IMG/VR virus record: IMGVR_UViG_3300043411_000447 | Location: 1 to 46,213 of that record | Strand: one strand, 5' to 3' | From: a virus | DNA: 46,213 nucleotides | Shown: positions 1-6,975 of the stretch, one piece after another | Layout of the letters: every line of letters starts with the position of its first letter | How positions within the stretch are numbered: position 1 is the stretch's first letter | The notes under the pieces: model-generated | Told to the model about the DNA's origin: nothing | The model's input: only the letters and a program-made list of their open reading frames with translations | Databases searched by the model: none | Program-made: the position numbers and the translations under genes

Positions 1-127
1 GGGGGTTTTTGGGCAGCAGTGGTGGAAAGGGTGGGTACCCTTATCCCCTATACAATCAATATCTTACAGCATTTCAGAGTCCGCAAGCGTCCCGTGCAGC
101 CCTGATTTTCAGAGTCCGCAAGCAGCC
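1..127. repeat. Terminal direct repeat, left copy (assembly overlap)
   Basis: These 127 bases are identical to the last 127 bases of the window (46087-46213). The length equals a common maximum assembler k-mer (127), so I read it as the overlap of a circular assembly path and not as a physical terminal repeat. It implies a circular or circularly permuted genome of about 46,086 bp. The sequence is non-coding and G-rich at its start. Confidence 0.93.
72..123. repeat. 17-bp direct repeat pair in junction region
   Basis: TTTCAGAGTCCGCAAGC occurs at 72-88 and again at 107-123, one start 35 bp after the other. The same pair recurs in the right-hand copy of the terminal overlap. Each copy contains a GANTC site. 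Being exact and closely spaced in a non-coding region, they may be protein-binding sites for replication, packaging or transcription. No function can be read from the sequence. Confidence 0.6.
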
Positions 128-183
128 TTTTGTAATCATTCGGAAGTACATGACCAGGGTGGCCCCAAGTGGACTCCAAGTGG

Positions 184-227
184 TAGTGAGATGGGGTCAG
201 GGTCCTAGTGAGATGGTAGTGAGATGG
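184..227. repeat. Three copies of an 11-bp iteron-like repeat
   Basis: TAGTGAGATGG is found at 184-194, 206-216 and 217-227. The first two start 22 bp apart and the last two are directly adjacent, so copies are on an 11-bp grid, close to one helical turn. This looks like a cluster of sites for a DNA-binding protein, such as an initiator, a regulator or the small terminase. It lies about 60 bp upstream of the candidate rightward promoter. Confidence 0.55.
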
Positions 228-287
228 ATGTGACTTTTTGGAAGCTTTTAGAGCGGGCTGTTAAGGGACGAGATGTGAAAAGATTGC

Positions 288-316
288 TTGCATCTAAGGT
301 AAGCTCGTGGTATAAT
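288..316 (+). promoter_or_regulatory. Candidate rightward sigma-70 promoter
   Basis: TTGCAT (288-293), a 17-bp spacer and a perfect TATAAT (311-316). The same -35/-10 pair with the same spacing occurs on the other strand at 43264-43292, which supports a real promoter class in this phage. Transcription would start near 323 and give a leader of about 245 nt before the first firm gene at 569. Confidence 0.65.
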
Positions 317-317
317 A

Positions 318-572
318 ATGGTTCGCGTGGCACCTTACTCAAACATTTTGCCACGCGTCGCGGTGAAAGCTGCAATAAGAAGACCCCAAGTACCAGTGAC
401 GGTCAGTCTTAGGATGGACCCGAGAGAAGATGGGGCTTTACGACTCCCAAGGAAGGGAGTCACCTTGAGCGCATATGGTCGCCTTGTAACCAGAACAAAG
501 GGCATTAAGCTCTTCGATGAAGTGACAGCAACGTCAATAAGTCTGTCACATTTTTTTGAGAGGTTGGTATGA
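318..572 (+). CDS. Doubtful small basic ORF overlapping the first gene
   Basis: This 84-codon ORF ends in an ATGA overlap with the gene starting at 569, an arrangement used by many true gene pairs in this genome. However, its ATG at 318 has no ribosome-binding site and lies immediately after the TATAAT box, before the expected transcript start. An internal ATG at 414 would give a 52-aa product. The product is basic and I recognise no family. It may be only leader sequence. Confidence 0.25.
   Translation: MVRVAPYSNILPRVAVKAAIRRPQVPVTVSLRMDPREDGALRLPRKGVTLSAYGRLVTRTKGIKLFDEVTATSISLSHFFERLV
442..461 (+). other. Leader hairpin
   Basis: GACTCCC (442-448) pairs perfectly with GGGAGTC (455-461) around a 6-nt loop in the putative leader of the rightward transcript. 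No T-run follows, so it is not a classical terminator. It could stabilise the leader RNA. Both arms also carry a GANTC site. Confidence 0.45.
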
Positions 573-1219
573 ATAAGTTTATAAAGCACGGAATGATTTA
601 TTTATTTATCTGCCTGCCCCTGCAGTTGGTCGGAATTCCTTTAGTTGCCTTGGCTGTTTTAGTGCAGCCTTGGGACGCTTACAGACTCCCCAAGTTCCTG
701 AAGTGGTTTGACCTAGCTGACAACTACCCTGAAGAATTTGCAAGATCAAATGAAACCTATGTAGCGCAGATACTGCCTGCTGGAAAGTTTGCTCGATTCA
801 ATTACATAGCTTTAAGAAATCCTACCAACTATTTCTGTTATAAATATCTATCAGTCAAATTTTTACGAATCAGCGCTTTTGGATGTTCTAGATCGCTTCA
901 ACCAGACTACCTTGACGCTATGGATCCAGAACTAGCTAAAGTCTTACTGTTGCAAGACATAGGTGACAATGGCGTTAGCGGACTCAGCGAGATTGAAATT
1001 GACGGTATTACAATAGACGATACCGCTAAGCATGTTTGGGAATATTACAGAATATACCGTTATACCATATTTGGAATAACTAAATGTGTCAGAATACGCA
1101 TTGGATGGAAGCTTAGCGAATTCAGCGATGAAAATCAAGGAAAGTGGTTGCAATGGGTTTTTGTGATTAGTCCATTTCATAGTTTTACTGGAACTCTCCC
1201 AAATGGCAAGAAGTCATAA
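569..1219 (+). CDS. Phage membrane protein of the lysis region, function unknown
   Basis: A 216-aa protein with a strongly hydrophobic N-terminal segment at about residues 8-32, then a mostly soluble domain with many aromatic residues. The ATG follows a clear GAGAGG ribosome-binding site 5 nt upstream. It is the first firm gene of the rightward unit and overlaps the next gene by 17 bp. Its position directly before the holin suggests a lysis- or envelope-related role, but I recognise no catalytic motif. It resembles uncharacterised podovirus proteins found beside holins; that resemblance is from memory and untested. Confidence 0.75.
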   Translation: MNKFIKHGMIYLFICLPLQLVGIPLVALAVLVQPWDAYRLPKFLKWFDLADNYPEEFARSNETYVAQILPAGKFARFNYIALRNPTNYFCYKYLSVKFLRISAFGCSRSLQPDYLDAMDPELAKVLLLQDIGDNGVSGLSEIEIDGITIDDTAKHVWEYYRIYRYTIFGITKCVRIRIGWKLSEFSDENQGKWLQWVFVISPFHSFTGTLPNGKKS

Positions 1220-1523
1220 GAAGCGCCCATTTTATGGCATTGCCATGAAGCGATCTAGTGCTCAGAAATGGTTTAGATCGTCTGAAAATAGAGCTAAACG
1301 AAAGAAAGTTAAACAGCTGTTGACTAAAGCTTTACTTGGGTTAGACGTTATCATGCCACATGAAAAGGAATATGGTAATGAATGGGCAAGCCCTCGAGAT
1401 GGTAAAGTAAGACTGGATCATTGGAAAGGTTTAAAAAGAGCTTGGATTGAATATGAAAAGATGGTTAAAAGTTCGTTTCAAGCAGATATCGCTTTATCTT
1501 GTATTAAAGTCATGAGGAAGTAA
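1203..1523 (+). CDS. Small basic protein, unknown
   Basis: A 106-aa very basic protein, with Lys/Arg-rich runs over residues 1-45 and no Cys pairs or membrane segment. The start codon lies inside the end of the preceding gene and has a weak GGA ribosome-binding site. It ends one base before the holin ATG, so it is part of the same operon. The charge suggests nucleic-acid or membrane-surface binding, but no family is recognised. Confidence 0.6.
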   Translation: MARSHKKRPFYGIAMKRSSAQKWFRSSENRAKRKKVKQLLTKALLGLDVIMPHEKEYGNEWASPRDGKVRLDHWKGLKRAWIEYEKMVKSSFQADIALSCIKVMRK

Positions 1524-1524
1524 C

Positions 1525-1947
1525 ATGCCACTATTAGGAATTTTAGGATTAATTCAGACCGTTGCCGGTGGCTTACTTGATCTTGGAAGGAAGTATATAC
1601 CAGACAAAGACAAGCAAGCGTTGTTTGAAAAAGAAGTTATGACAATGCAGGCCAACTTACTGGCAAAGCAAATTGATGCAAACGTTGAAGAGTTAAAAGC
1701 AGGATCTGCGGCAGTTGTGGCAGAAGCTAATGGCGAATCATGGCTTCAACGTAATTGGCGCCCTATGGTGATGATGGTGTTCACTGGCTTAGTTGTCTGC
1801 TACTGGTTCGGTATCATGCCAGTAAATACAGATCAGACAACAATATTAGAATTGTTTAGTATTGTCAAAGTAGGACTAGGAGGCTATGTGATTGGTCGTT
1901 CAGCCGAAAAAGTTGCAACGACGGTTGCGGGAGCTTTGAAGAAATGA
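1525..1947 (+). CDS. Holin, 3-TM (gene-transfer-agent type) family
   Basis: A 140-aa holin-like protein. It has an N-terminal glycine-rich hydrophobic stretch, a central helical region, then a SWLQRNWRP motif (about residues 72-80) followed by two hydrophobic helices. This Trp-Arg-Asn-Trp-Arg-Pro signature before membrane segments is typical of the 3-TM holin family described from gene-transfer agents and many phages of Gram-negative bacteria. Such proteins make the inner-membrane lesion that times lysis and releases the endolysin. It follows a GAGGA ribosome-binding site and shares ATGA with the next gene. Confidence 0.85.
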   Translation: MPLLGILGLIQTVAGGLLDLGRKYIPDKDKQALFEKEVMTMQANLLAKQIDANVEELKAGSAAVVAEANGESWLQRNWRPMVMMVFTGLVVCYWFGIMPVNTDQTTILELFSIVKVGLGGYVIGRSAEKVATTVAGALKK

Positions 1948-2132
1948 TAGCAGAGTATTATTGCCGAGAATGTAAGCAAGTTACTGAATACATTCAGAAA
2001 TACGACGATATACAAGATATATGCGCAGCTTGTGGAAAAGCAAGTTGCCTTGACCGAATAAAATACAGCGCTGTAAACTTCCAGTTTATTGGCCCTGGAT
2101 TTTATGTAAACGACTCTAAAGGGAGAAAATAA
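1944..2132 (+). CDS. FmdB-like zinc-ribbon protein
   Basis: A 62-aa protein with two Cys pairs (CREC near residue 7 and CAAC near residue 27) forming a zinc ribbon. Its C-terminus contains a GPGFYVND segment that matches the GSGFYxTD ending of the FmdB family of small zinc-ribbon proteins. Such proteins are common in phage genomes; their role is unproven, perhaps transcriptional or structural. It starts inside the ATGA overlap with the holin gene. Confidence 0.7.
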   Translation: MIAEYYCRECKQVTEYIQKYDDIQDICAACGKASCLDRIKYSAVNFQFIGPGFYVNDSKGRK

Positions 2133-2133
2133 C

Positions 2134-2310
2134 ATGTTAGACGTCATTTTAGCAATGGCACACGATATTTTTATCGTTGTACTGCCAATCGTAGCCGCCT
2201 TTTTAACTGTGATTGCAATTAATGCAGTTTTAAAGCTGGTGGACGTTGTACAGCTGTTAGTTGGCAAGTTTATTGCCAAATTAGCTGACAAAGTCTCTGC
2301 TGATAAATAA
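2134..2310 (+). CDS. Small single-pass membrane protein of the lysis region
   Basis: A 58-aa ORF with a strong GGGAGA ribosome-binding site. The product has one long hydrophobic segment at about residues 12-32 and a charged C-terminus ending in Lys. It sits between the FmdB-like gene and the small terminase gene, two bases after the former. Size and topology would suit an antiholin or accessory lysis protein, but nothing in the sequence proves that. Confidence 0.7.
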   Translation: MLDVILAMAHDIFIVVLPIVAAFLTVIAINAVLKLVDVVQLLVGKFIAKLADKVSADK

Positions 2311-2320
2311 GGCAGACAGC

Positions 2321-2797
2321 ATGACCGGCACAGCAGATCGTAAAGCTCTAGTTAAATACATTCAAGAATCAACTGCAGATGATGCTTTTGATGAAGGCTT
2401 GCTAAATAAAAAGCGCTATACTAATAAGTTGTGCCGGGAGGCCGTGCAGTTAATGGGTAAAGGCATGTCCGATACGCAATTAGCGGCTTATTGGAATATG
2501 TCAAGTGAAGATTTAGAAGCATGGAAAAGAGACCATCCAGAATTTAAGCGAGCATTGATGGTCGGTATTACTGCTTTTGAAAGTTTTTGGGAGATGCAGC
2601 TGCAATTAATCGCATCTGGTCAAATCAAAAACGGTAATGTAACAGCTTGCGAAAAGATTTTAAAAACTAGACGATCAGAAGTCTGGAATGTTAAAGAAGA
2701 AAAGAAAAAAGAAATTAAATCTGCCATTGAATCAATGACGGATGAAGAACTAGAGACAGCATTACAGCAAATTTTGAAGGTCTCAAAAAATGATTAA
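2321..2797 (+). CDS. terS: Terminase small subunit
   Basis: A 158-aa protein located immediately upstream of the large terminase. Residues 30-75 look like a helix-turn-helix (KGMSDTQLAAYWNMSSEDLEAW). A helical region follows, with conserved-looking sequence around GQIKNGNVTACEKILKTR, then an acidic C-terminal tail. Small terminases bind the packaging site on the DNA and form a ring that recruits the motor. The fold and gene order support the call, though sequence similarity in this family is always low. The ribosome-binding site is weak. Confidence 0.8.
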   Translation: MTGTADRKALVKYIQESTADDAFDEGLLNKKRYTNKLCREAVQLMGKGMSDTQLAAYWNMSSEDLEAWKRDHPEFKRALMVGITAFESFWEMQLQLIASGQIKNGNVTACEKILKTRRSEVWNVKEEKKKEIKSAIESMTDEELETALQQILKVSKND

Positions 2798-3008
2798 GTC
2801 TGCATACTGCGGTTGTGGTGAGTCTGATGATTTAATCCCATCACTAAGGCTCCCTCATTTTAAAAAAATCAAATTTTCTATACATCAGAAAGCTCTCATG
2901 TATAGCATTTTTAAAAAAGGCATGCAGAGACACTTTGATCGTGTCAATAAAGAGATTATTAGTTACTATTTGGATTGGAAAGCGAATGGCCAGTTTAAGT
3001 CGGGCTGA
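2790..3008 (+). CDS. Small protein between the terminase genes, unknown
   Basis: A 72-aa protein with a CGCGE motif near the N-terminus and a basic, aromatic-rich remainder. It overlaps the small terminase gene by 8 bp and the large terminase start by 23 bp, so translation is likely coupled. No family is recognised. Its place suggests a packaging accessory protein. Confidence 0.55.
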   Translation: MIKSAYCGCGESDDLIPSLRLPHFKKIKFSIHQKALMYSIFKKGMQRHFDRVNKEIISYYLDWKANGQFKSG

Positions 3009-3753
3009 AAAAGAGCAATTACTAAAACTTGCTCAAGAAAAGAAGAAACGCGAACAATATAATGCGTTATTGTCGTATTTTACGGATTCAGGAAGCAATG
3101 CACGGTCTTTATATCCTAAGCATATGCTTTTCTTTCAAAAAGGTAAAGAATACAAAGAAAGAGCCTTAATAGCAGGTAATAGAAGTGGAAAAACGCTAGC
3201 ATGCTGCTTTGAAATGGCTTTGCATTTAACTGGGCTCTATAACACAGAGCCAAGATTCCAGTGGTGGGAGGGGCGTAAATTCGAGCATAGCGTTCTGGCT
3301 TGGTCTATTGGGAAGACTCATGAAACGACTCGAGACATTTTACAAAGATATTTAGTAGGTCCAGTGCAAGACATAGGATCTGGGATGATTCCTAAAGATT
3401 TGATAGTAGATTACTCGTCAAAGCCTGGCGTTCCTAATGCAATTCAAGACGTCTACATTAGACACTCAAGCGGTGGTATAAGTGAATTGTCATTTAAGTC
3501 ATATATCCAGGGTATAGATAGCTTTATGGGTACAAGTCGTCACGTAGTGCATTTAGACGAAGAAGCAGACAATCCAATGATATATTCTGAATGCCTTACC
3601 CGTACGATGACGACAAATGGAATCGTTATGCTCTCGTTTACCCCTCTTCATGGGTTGACTGATATAGTTCAATCATTCTTATCTGGTGGCAAATTTCCAG
3701 ACACAGAGCCTGGATTCCCATTTTGTGGTGAAGTGACTCATAAACAGGAATAA
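2986..3753 (+). CDS. terL: Terminase large subunit, ATPase half (split gene)
   Basis: The 255-aa packaging motor ATPase domain. Walker A is GNRSGKT (residues 64-70), Walker B is VVHLDEE (about 187-193), and a coupling motif (LSFTPLHG) follows. I chose the ATG at 2986 because it matches the usual N-terminus; an upstream in-frame start at 2935 adds 17 atypical residues. The ORF ends in TAA three bases before the ATG of the nuclease half, in the same reading frame. In related phages these two domains form one protein of about 500 aa, so here a single in-frame stop splits it. Each half looks intact. Confidence 0.9.
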   Translation: MASLSRAEKEQLLKLAQEKKKREQYNALLSYFTDSGSNARSLYPKHMLFFQKGKEYKERALIAGNRSGKTLACCFEMALHLTGLYNTEPRFQWWEGRKFEHSVLAWSIGKTHETTRDILQRYLVGPVQDIGSGMIPKDLIVDYSSKPGVPNAIQDVYIRHSSGGISELSFKSYIQGIDSFMGTSRHVVHLDEEADNPMIYSECLTRTMTTNGIVMLSFTPLHGLTDIVQSFLSGGKFPDTEPGFPFCGEVTHKQE

Positions 3754-3756
3754 ACC

Positions 3757-4509
3757 ATGGCTAAGTATGTCGTTAACATAAACTGGGATGAGGCTGTTCA
3801 CTTATCAGCTGAAGATAAAGCCACATTGATGGCTTCGTACAGCCCGGCCGAACGAGAAGCACGAAGTAAAGGTATACCAAGCGTAGGATCAGGAGCAATA
3901 TACCCTGTTCCAGAATCTGACTTTGTAGTAGATACCTTTAACATTCCGCCACATTGGGTTAGAGCTTTCGGGATGGACGTGGGATGGAAAAGAACCGCAG
4001 CAGTTTGGGGGGCTTATAATTCCCAAGAGGATTGTTGGTATCTTTATAGTGAACACTACCGAGGATATAGTGAACCTTCTATTCATGTTAATGCTATTCA
4101 ATCTCGAGGTAAATGGATTTCTGGCGTCATTGATCCGGCTGCCAGAGCCGCTAAACGGCAGAGCGACGGGATAGCTTTACTTGATGAGTATATGGATTTA
4201 GGTTTAGATCTATCGATAGCAAACAATGCTGTTGAAGCAGGTCTTCTTGAAGTCTTCCAAAGATTGGCTACTGGACGGCTTAAAGTAATGAAACACTTGA
4301 CAAATTGGCTAAGTGAGTGTAGAATATACAGAAGGGATGACAAAGGCCGTATTGTCAAAAAAGATGATCACTTAATGGATGCAACCAGGTATCTAATGAT
4401 GTCTGGTATGGATGTTGCGTCTTTAGCGCCAGATTCAGACGAGGAAATAAATGGAAACCAACATGGACTTGATGCCGATGTCGGAAGAAATTCTGTCACA
4501 GGATACTAA
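3757..4509 (+). CDS. terL: Terminase large subunit, nuclease half (split gene)
   Basis: A 250-aa C-terminal RNase H-like nuclease domain of the large terminase, which cuts the concatemer during packaging. Expected acidic residues are present: D74 in GMDVGW, D126 in VIDPAA and D208 in HLMDATRY. It is in frame with the ATPase half, separated only by TAA-ACC. An AGGA sequence about 8 nt upstream of the ATG could serve for re-initiation, so the two halves may be made separately and assemble. Alternatives are a recent nonsense mutation, a sequencing error or readthrough. Confidence 0.9.
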   Translation: MAKYVVNINWDEAVHLSAEDKATLMASYSPAEREARSKGIPSVGSGAIYPVPESDFVVDTFNIPPHWVRAFGMDVGWKRTAAVWGAYNSQEDCWYLYSEHYRGYSEPSIHVNAIQSRGKWISGVIDPAARAAKRQSDGIALLDEYMDLGLDLSIANNAVEAGLLEVFQRLATGRLKVMKHLTNWLSECRIYRRDDKGRIVKKDDHLMDATRYLMMSGMDVASLAPDSDEEINGNQHGLDADVGRNSVTGY

Positions 4510-6583
4510 AACAGAAAGTGAATATTTGCCTATTGGCAAAAGCGCTCCTGACAAGCTGATCAAATTTATTCAAAGCTCTAATATAGCTAATGATCTAGAT
4601 GAGGACGAACTCACTCATATTTCTCGTTGCTGTAAAGATGGCTATGATGAAGACAAGAATTCAATGAGCGAGTGGATGCTCGCAAATGAACAGATTATCG
4701 ATGTAGCAAAATTAAAAGGTGGACCGAAATCCACACCTCTCCTGAAATCGTCAAATATAAAATATCCAGTCATCACTCAAGCAGCATACCAATTTGCTTC
4801 TAGAATTTACCCTGAATTTGTCAAAGATGGTCGAATAGTTAAAGCTAGAACTCTTGGAAAAGATCCCCAAGGAGCTAAGCAAGAACGAGCTGAGCGTGTA
4901 TCTCAATTTATGTCTTTTCAGTTACTAATGCAAGACGAAGATTGGGAATTGCATTTTGACCGCTTACTTAACTTTTTACCACTGTTCGGATTTTTAGTTA
5001 AGAAGTCTTATTTTGACCCCGTATCATTACAGAATAGAAGTGAACTGTGTGAAATACATGACATCGTAGTTCATAAAGACATTAAAAGCTTAGAAAGAGC
5101 TCCACGAATAAGTCACGCATTGCATTACTACCCTAATGACTTAATTCAGAATGCTAGAGCTGGAATTTTCCATAAAGAAAACGTTGATGAAATCCTAAAA
5201 ACATTTTCGGATCAAGACGCTATCTTAAACAAGCAAATCGACTTAATTGAACAACATTGCTTTTATGACCTAGATGAAGATGGTTACGCAGAACCTTACA
5301 TCGTCACTTTTGAAGATAAGACAGGCTTAATCGTACGAATAGTTGCAAGATATGGCCTGGATGACGTCTCTTTACAAGGTGATACAATCCTTCGTATAAG
5401 AGCACAGCAATCATTTACAGCATTCCATTTCCTACCTAACCCTGACGGCTCGTTCTTATCTATTGGCTTTGGGTCTTTACTGCTACACATGAATGAATCC
5501 ATTAACACGATACTAAATCAATTGATAGATGCGGGATCTTTAGCAAACCTTCAAGGCGGATTCATGGATTCCAAAATCAGCTTGCAGCGTGGTGTTAATC
5601 CCGCACAGCAAGGTGAATGGAAATCTGTCAATGTCAGCGGTGCCGGCAGAAATATACGAGATATGGTTGTCCCTTTTCAATATAAAGAGCCCAGCTCGGT
5701 TTTATTCCAGCTTTTAGGGACTTTAGTCGAAGCTTCAAGAGAAGTTTCTAGTAGTACACAAGTTCTCAACGGAACTGCTGGCATGGAGAATGTCAAAGCG
5801 ACTACAGTTGTCAGTCTTATTGATCAAGGGTTAAAAGTTTTCAATTCGATTCAGAGACGTTTATATAGATCGATGAAAGCTGAATTCCAAAAGCTATTTA
5901 ATTTAAATAAAGTGTACTTAGATCCGGTGGAGTATGCAACTTTATTAGATGATCAAAGAGCTAATGCAGTTCTAGACTTTCAATCAGAAGATTTAGATAT
6001 CCTTCCCATAGCCGACCCAAATATGGCTAGCGATGCGCAGCGCCTGGCTAAAGTACAAGCTTTGATTCAAATTAAAGACGACCCAGCTCTGAATAAACAA
6101 GAAATATTTAAACGTTACTTTGAGGCATTAAATATCCCTAACCCTGAAGCTTTAATTAATCCTCCAAATAACACACCGTCTCCGGATATGATTAAAATCC
6201 AAGCTGATATTAATATTAAATCTGCTGAGATTAAACAGAAAGATCAAGAAATGCGTCTAAGAGAAAAAGAACTCTACTTAAAAGCTGCTCAAGCTCAAGC
6301 GAATATTCTTGTAGCTGAGTCTCAAGCTTTATTGAATATAGCTACGGCTGAGAATACAGACAAACAGCATAGTCTTGAAGAAAACTATTTACAACTAGAA
6401 GCATTAAAAACTCATATAGATAAAATCCTTCTAAATAAGGAGATAGATCAAGCGTATGAACTCAAATCTAAGGGCATGGCTCAGCCAGCCAGCAACGCAG
6501 CACCTGATCAAGAAGTTACAGAACCGCAAAACGGAATGCCTGAATCAGTTGAGTCTAGAGACGGATTACAACCGAGTTTATGA
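4451..6583 (+). CDS. Portal protein
   Basis: A 710-aa podovirus portal, which forms the dodecameric ring at the capsid vertex through which DNA enters and leaves. The middle region has features typical of portals (KYPVITQAAYQFASRIYPEF near 97-116, and FHFLPNPDGSF with downstream helices). Residues about 570-680 are a long charged coiled coil that would form the barrel. A GAGGA ribosome-binding site 6 nt before the first ATG supports this start, which overlaps the terminase gene by 59 bp. Position right after the terminase is canonical. Confidence 0.88.
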   Translation: METNMDLMPMSEEILSQDTKTESEYLPIGKSAPDKLIKFIQSSNIANDLDEDELTHISRCCKDGYDEDKNSMSEWMLANEQIIDVAKLKGGPKSTPLLKSSNIKYPVITQAAYQFASRIYPEFVKDGRIVKARTLGKDPQGAKQERAERVSQFMSFQLLMQDEDWELHFDRLLNFLPLFGFLVKKSYFDPVSLQNRSELCEIHDIVVHKDIKSLERAPRISHALHYYPNDLIQNARAGIFHKENVDEILKTFSDQDAILNKQIDLIEQHCFYDLDEDGYAEPYIVTFEDKTGLIVRIVARYGLDDVSLQGDTILRIRAQQSFTAFHFLPNPDGSFLSIGFGSLLLHMNESINTILNQLIDAGSLANLQGGFMDSKISLQRGVNPAQQGEWKSVNVSGAGRNIRDMVVPFQYKEPSSVLFQLLGTLVEASREVSSSTQVLNGTAGMENVKATTVVSLIDQGLKVFNSIQRRLYRSMKAEFQKLFNLNKVYLDPVEYATLLDDQRANAVLDFQSEDLDILPIADPNMASDAQRLAKVQALIQIKDDPALNKQEIFKRYFEALNIPNPEALINPPNNTPSPDMIKIQADINIKSAEIKQKDQEMRLREKELYLKAAQAQANILVAESQALLNIATAENTDKQHSLEENYLQLEALKTHIDKILLNKEIDQAYELKSKGMAQPASNAAPDQEVTEPQNGMPESVESRDGLQPSL

Positions 6584-6671
6584 TGTCGCTGTACTATCAG
6601 GACATATTCGTGAAATTAACGAAGTTTTAGATTTTGAAAGTATTTTTGAAGATTTTAACATTCCTGAGTAG
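6456..6671 (+). CDS. Small helical protein overlapping the portal C-terminus
   Basis: A 71-aa protein read in another frame across the last 128 bp of the portal gene. Its composition is mostly helical, with an L-x-x-P-x-x-Q-x-L start and a GHIREINEVLDF end. Many phages carry a protein of this size and pattern directly after the portal; its role is unknown, perhaps head assembly. An AAGGAG sequence lies 13 nt upstream of the ATG. The product continues 88 bp past the portal stop. Confidence 0.65.
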   Translation: MNSNLRAWLSQPATQHLIKKLQNRKTECLNQLSLETDYNRVYDVAVLSGHIREINEVLDFESIFEDFNIPE

Positions 6672-6681
6672 GAGATAAAAC

Positions 6682-6972
6682 ATGTTGACGCCATTAGGCC
6701 ATAGAGTGTTGGTTAAAGTTGAGAAAGTGGAAGAAAAGATAGGTTCTTTTTACCTCCCTGAAAAAGAGTTGAAAAAAGAGCAAAATGCAAAAGAAGAAGG
6801 CGTGTTGATTGCTATTGGTAACACTGCTTTTCAGAATCTCGGTGATGGTCAGCCTTGGGCAGCGATTGGCGATAAAGTCGTTTTTGCAAGGTATGGCGGT
6901 TATCGTGTGGAAGATGGGGACGATCAATATGTTGTCCTTAATGATGAAGACTTAATAGCAAAGAGAGAATAG
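6682..6972 (+). CDS. GroES-like co-chaperonin
   Basis: A 96-aa protein with the length and motif order of bacterial GroES (usually about 97 aa): PLGHRVLVK at the start, GVLIAIG in the middle, GDKVVFARYGGY and a VLNDEDLIA end. The mobile-loop region contains IGSFYLP in place of the host GGIVL-type tripeptide, so it could dock on a host GroEL ring. Phage co-chaperonins such as T4 gp31 help fold the major capsid protein. Its place between portal and scaffold genes fits that job. The start follows a GGAGAT ribosome-binding site. Confidence 0.88.
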   Translation: MLTPLGHRVLVKVEKVEEKIGSFYLPEKELKKEQNAKEEGVLIAIGNTAFQNLGDGQPWAAIGDKVVFARYGGYRVEDGDDQYVVLNDEDLIAKRE

Positions 6973-6975
6973 GCC

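Larger units (their letters stand above)
128..568. other. Non-coding junction region, right part, upstream of the rightward unit
   Basis: This stretch has no convincing gene. It holds three copies of an 11-bp repeat (184-227), a good sigma-70 promoter (288-316) and a perfect hairpin (442-461). A weak ORF (318-572) shares an ATGA with the first firm gene. Five GANTC sites fall in bases 1-568, about twice chance. With 45352-46086 it forms one roughly 1.2-kb region between the two divergent transcription units, the natural place for origin, early promoters and packaging signal. Confidence 0.7.

Noticed and set aside
9-233. 74-codon ORF across the terminal overlap and repeat region
   Set aside because: No ribosome-binding site, low-complexity composition, and it simply reads through the direct repeats and the TAGTGAGATGG array.
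224-412. 62-codon ORF in the junction region
   Set aside because: Only a weak GAG upstream, it spans the sigma-70 promoter at 288-316, and there is no recognisable family. It cannot be excluded.
2986-4509. Alternative genetic code or intron explaining the terminase split
   Set aside because: TAA ends many other genes normally, and only three bases separate the two halves, leaving no room for an intron.
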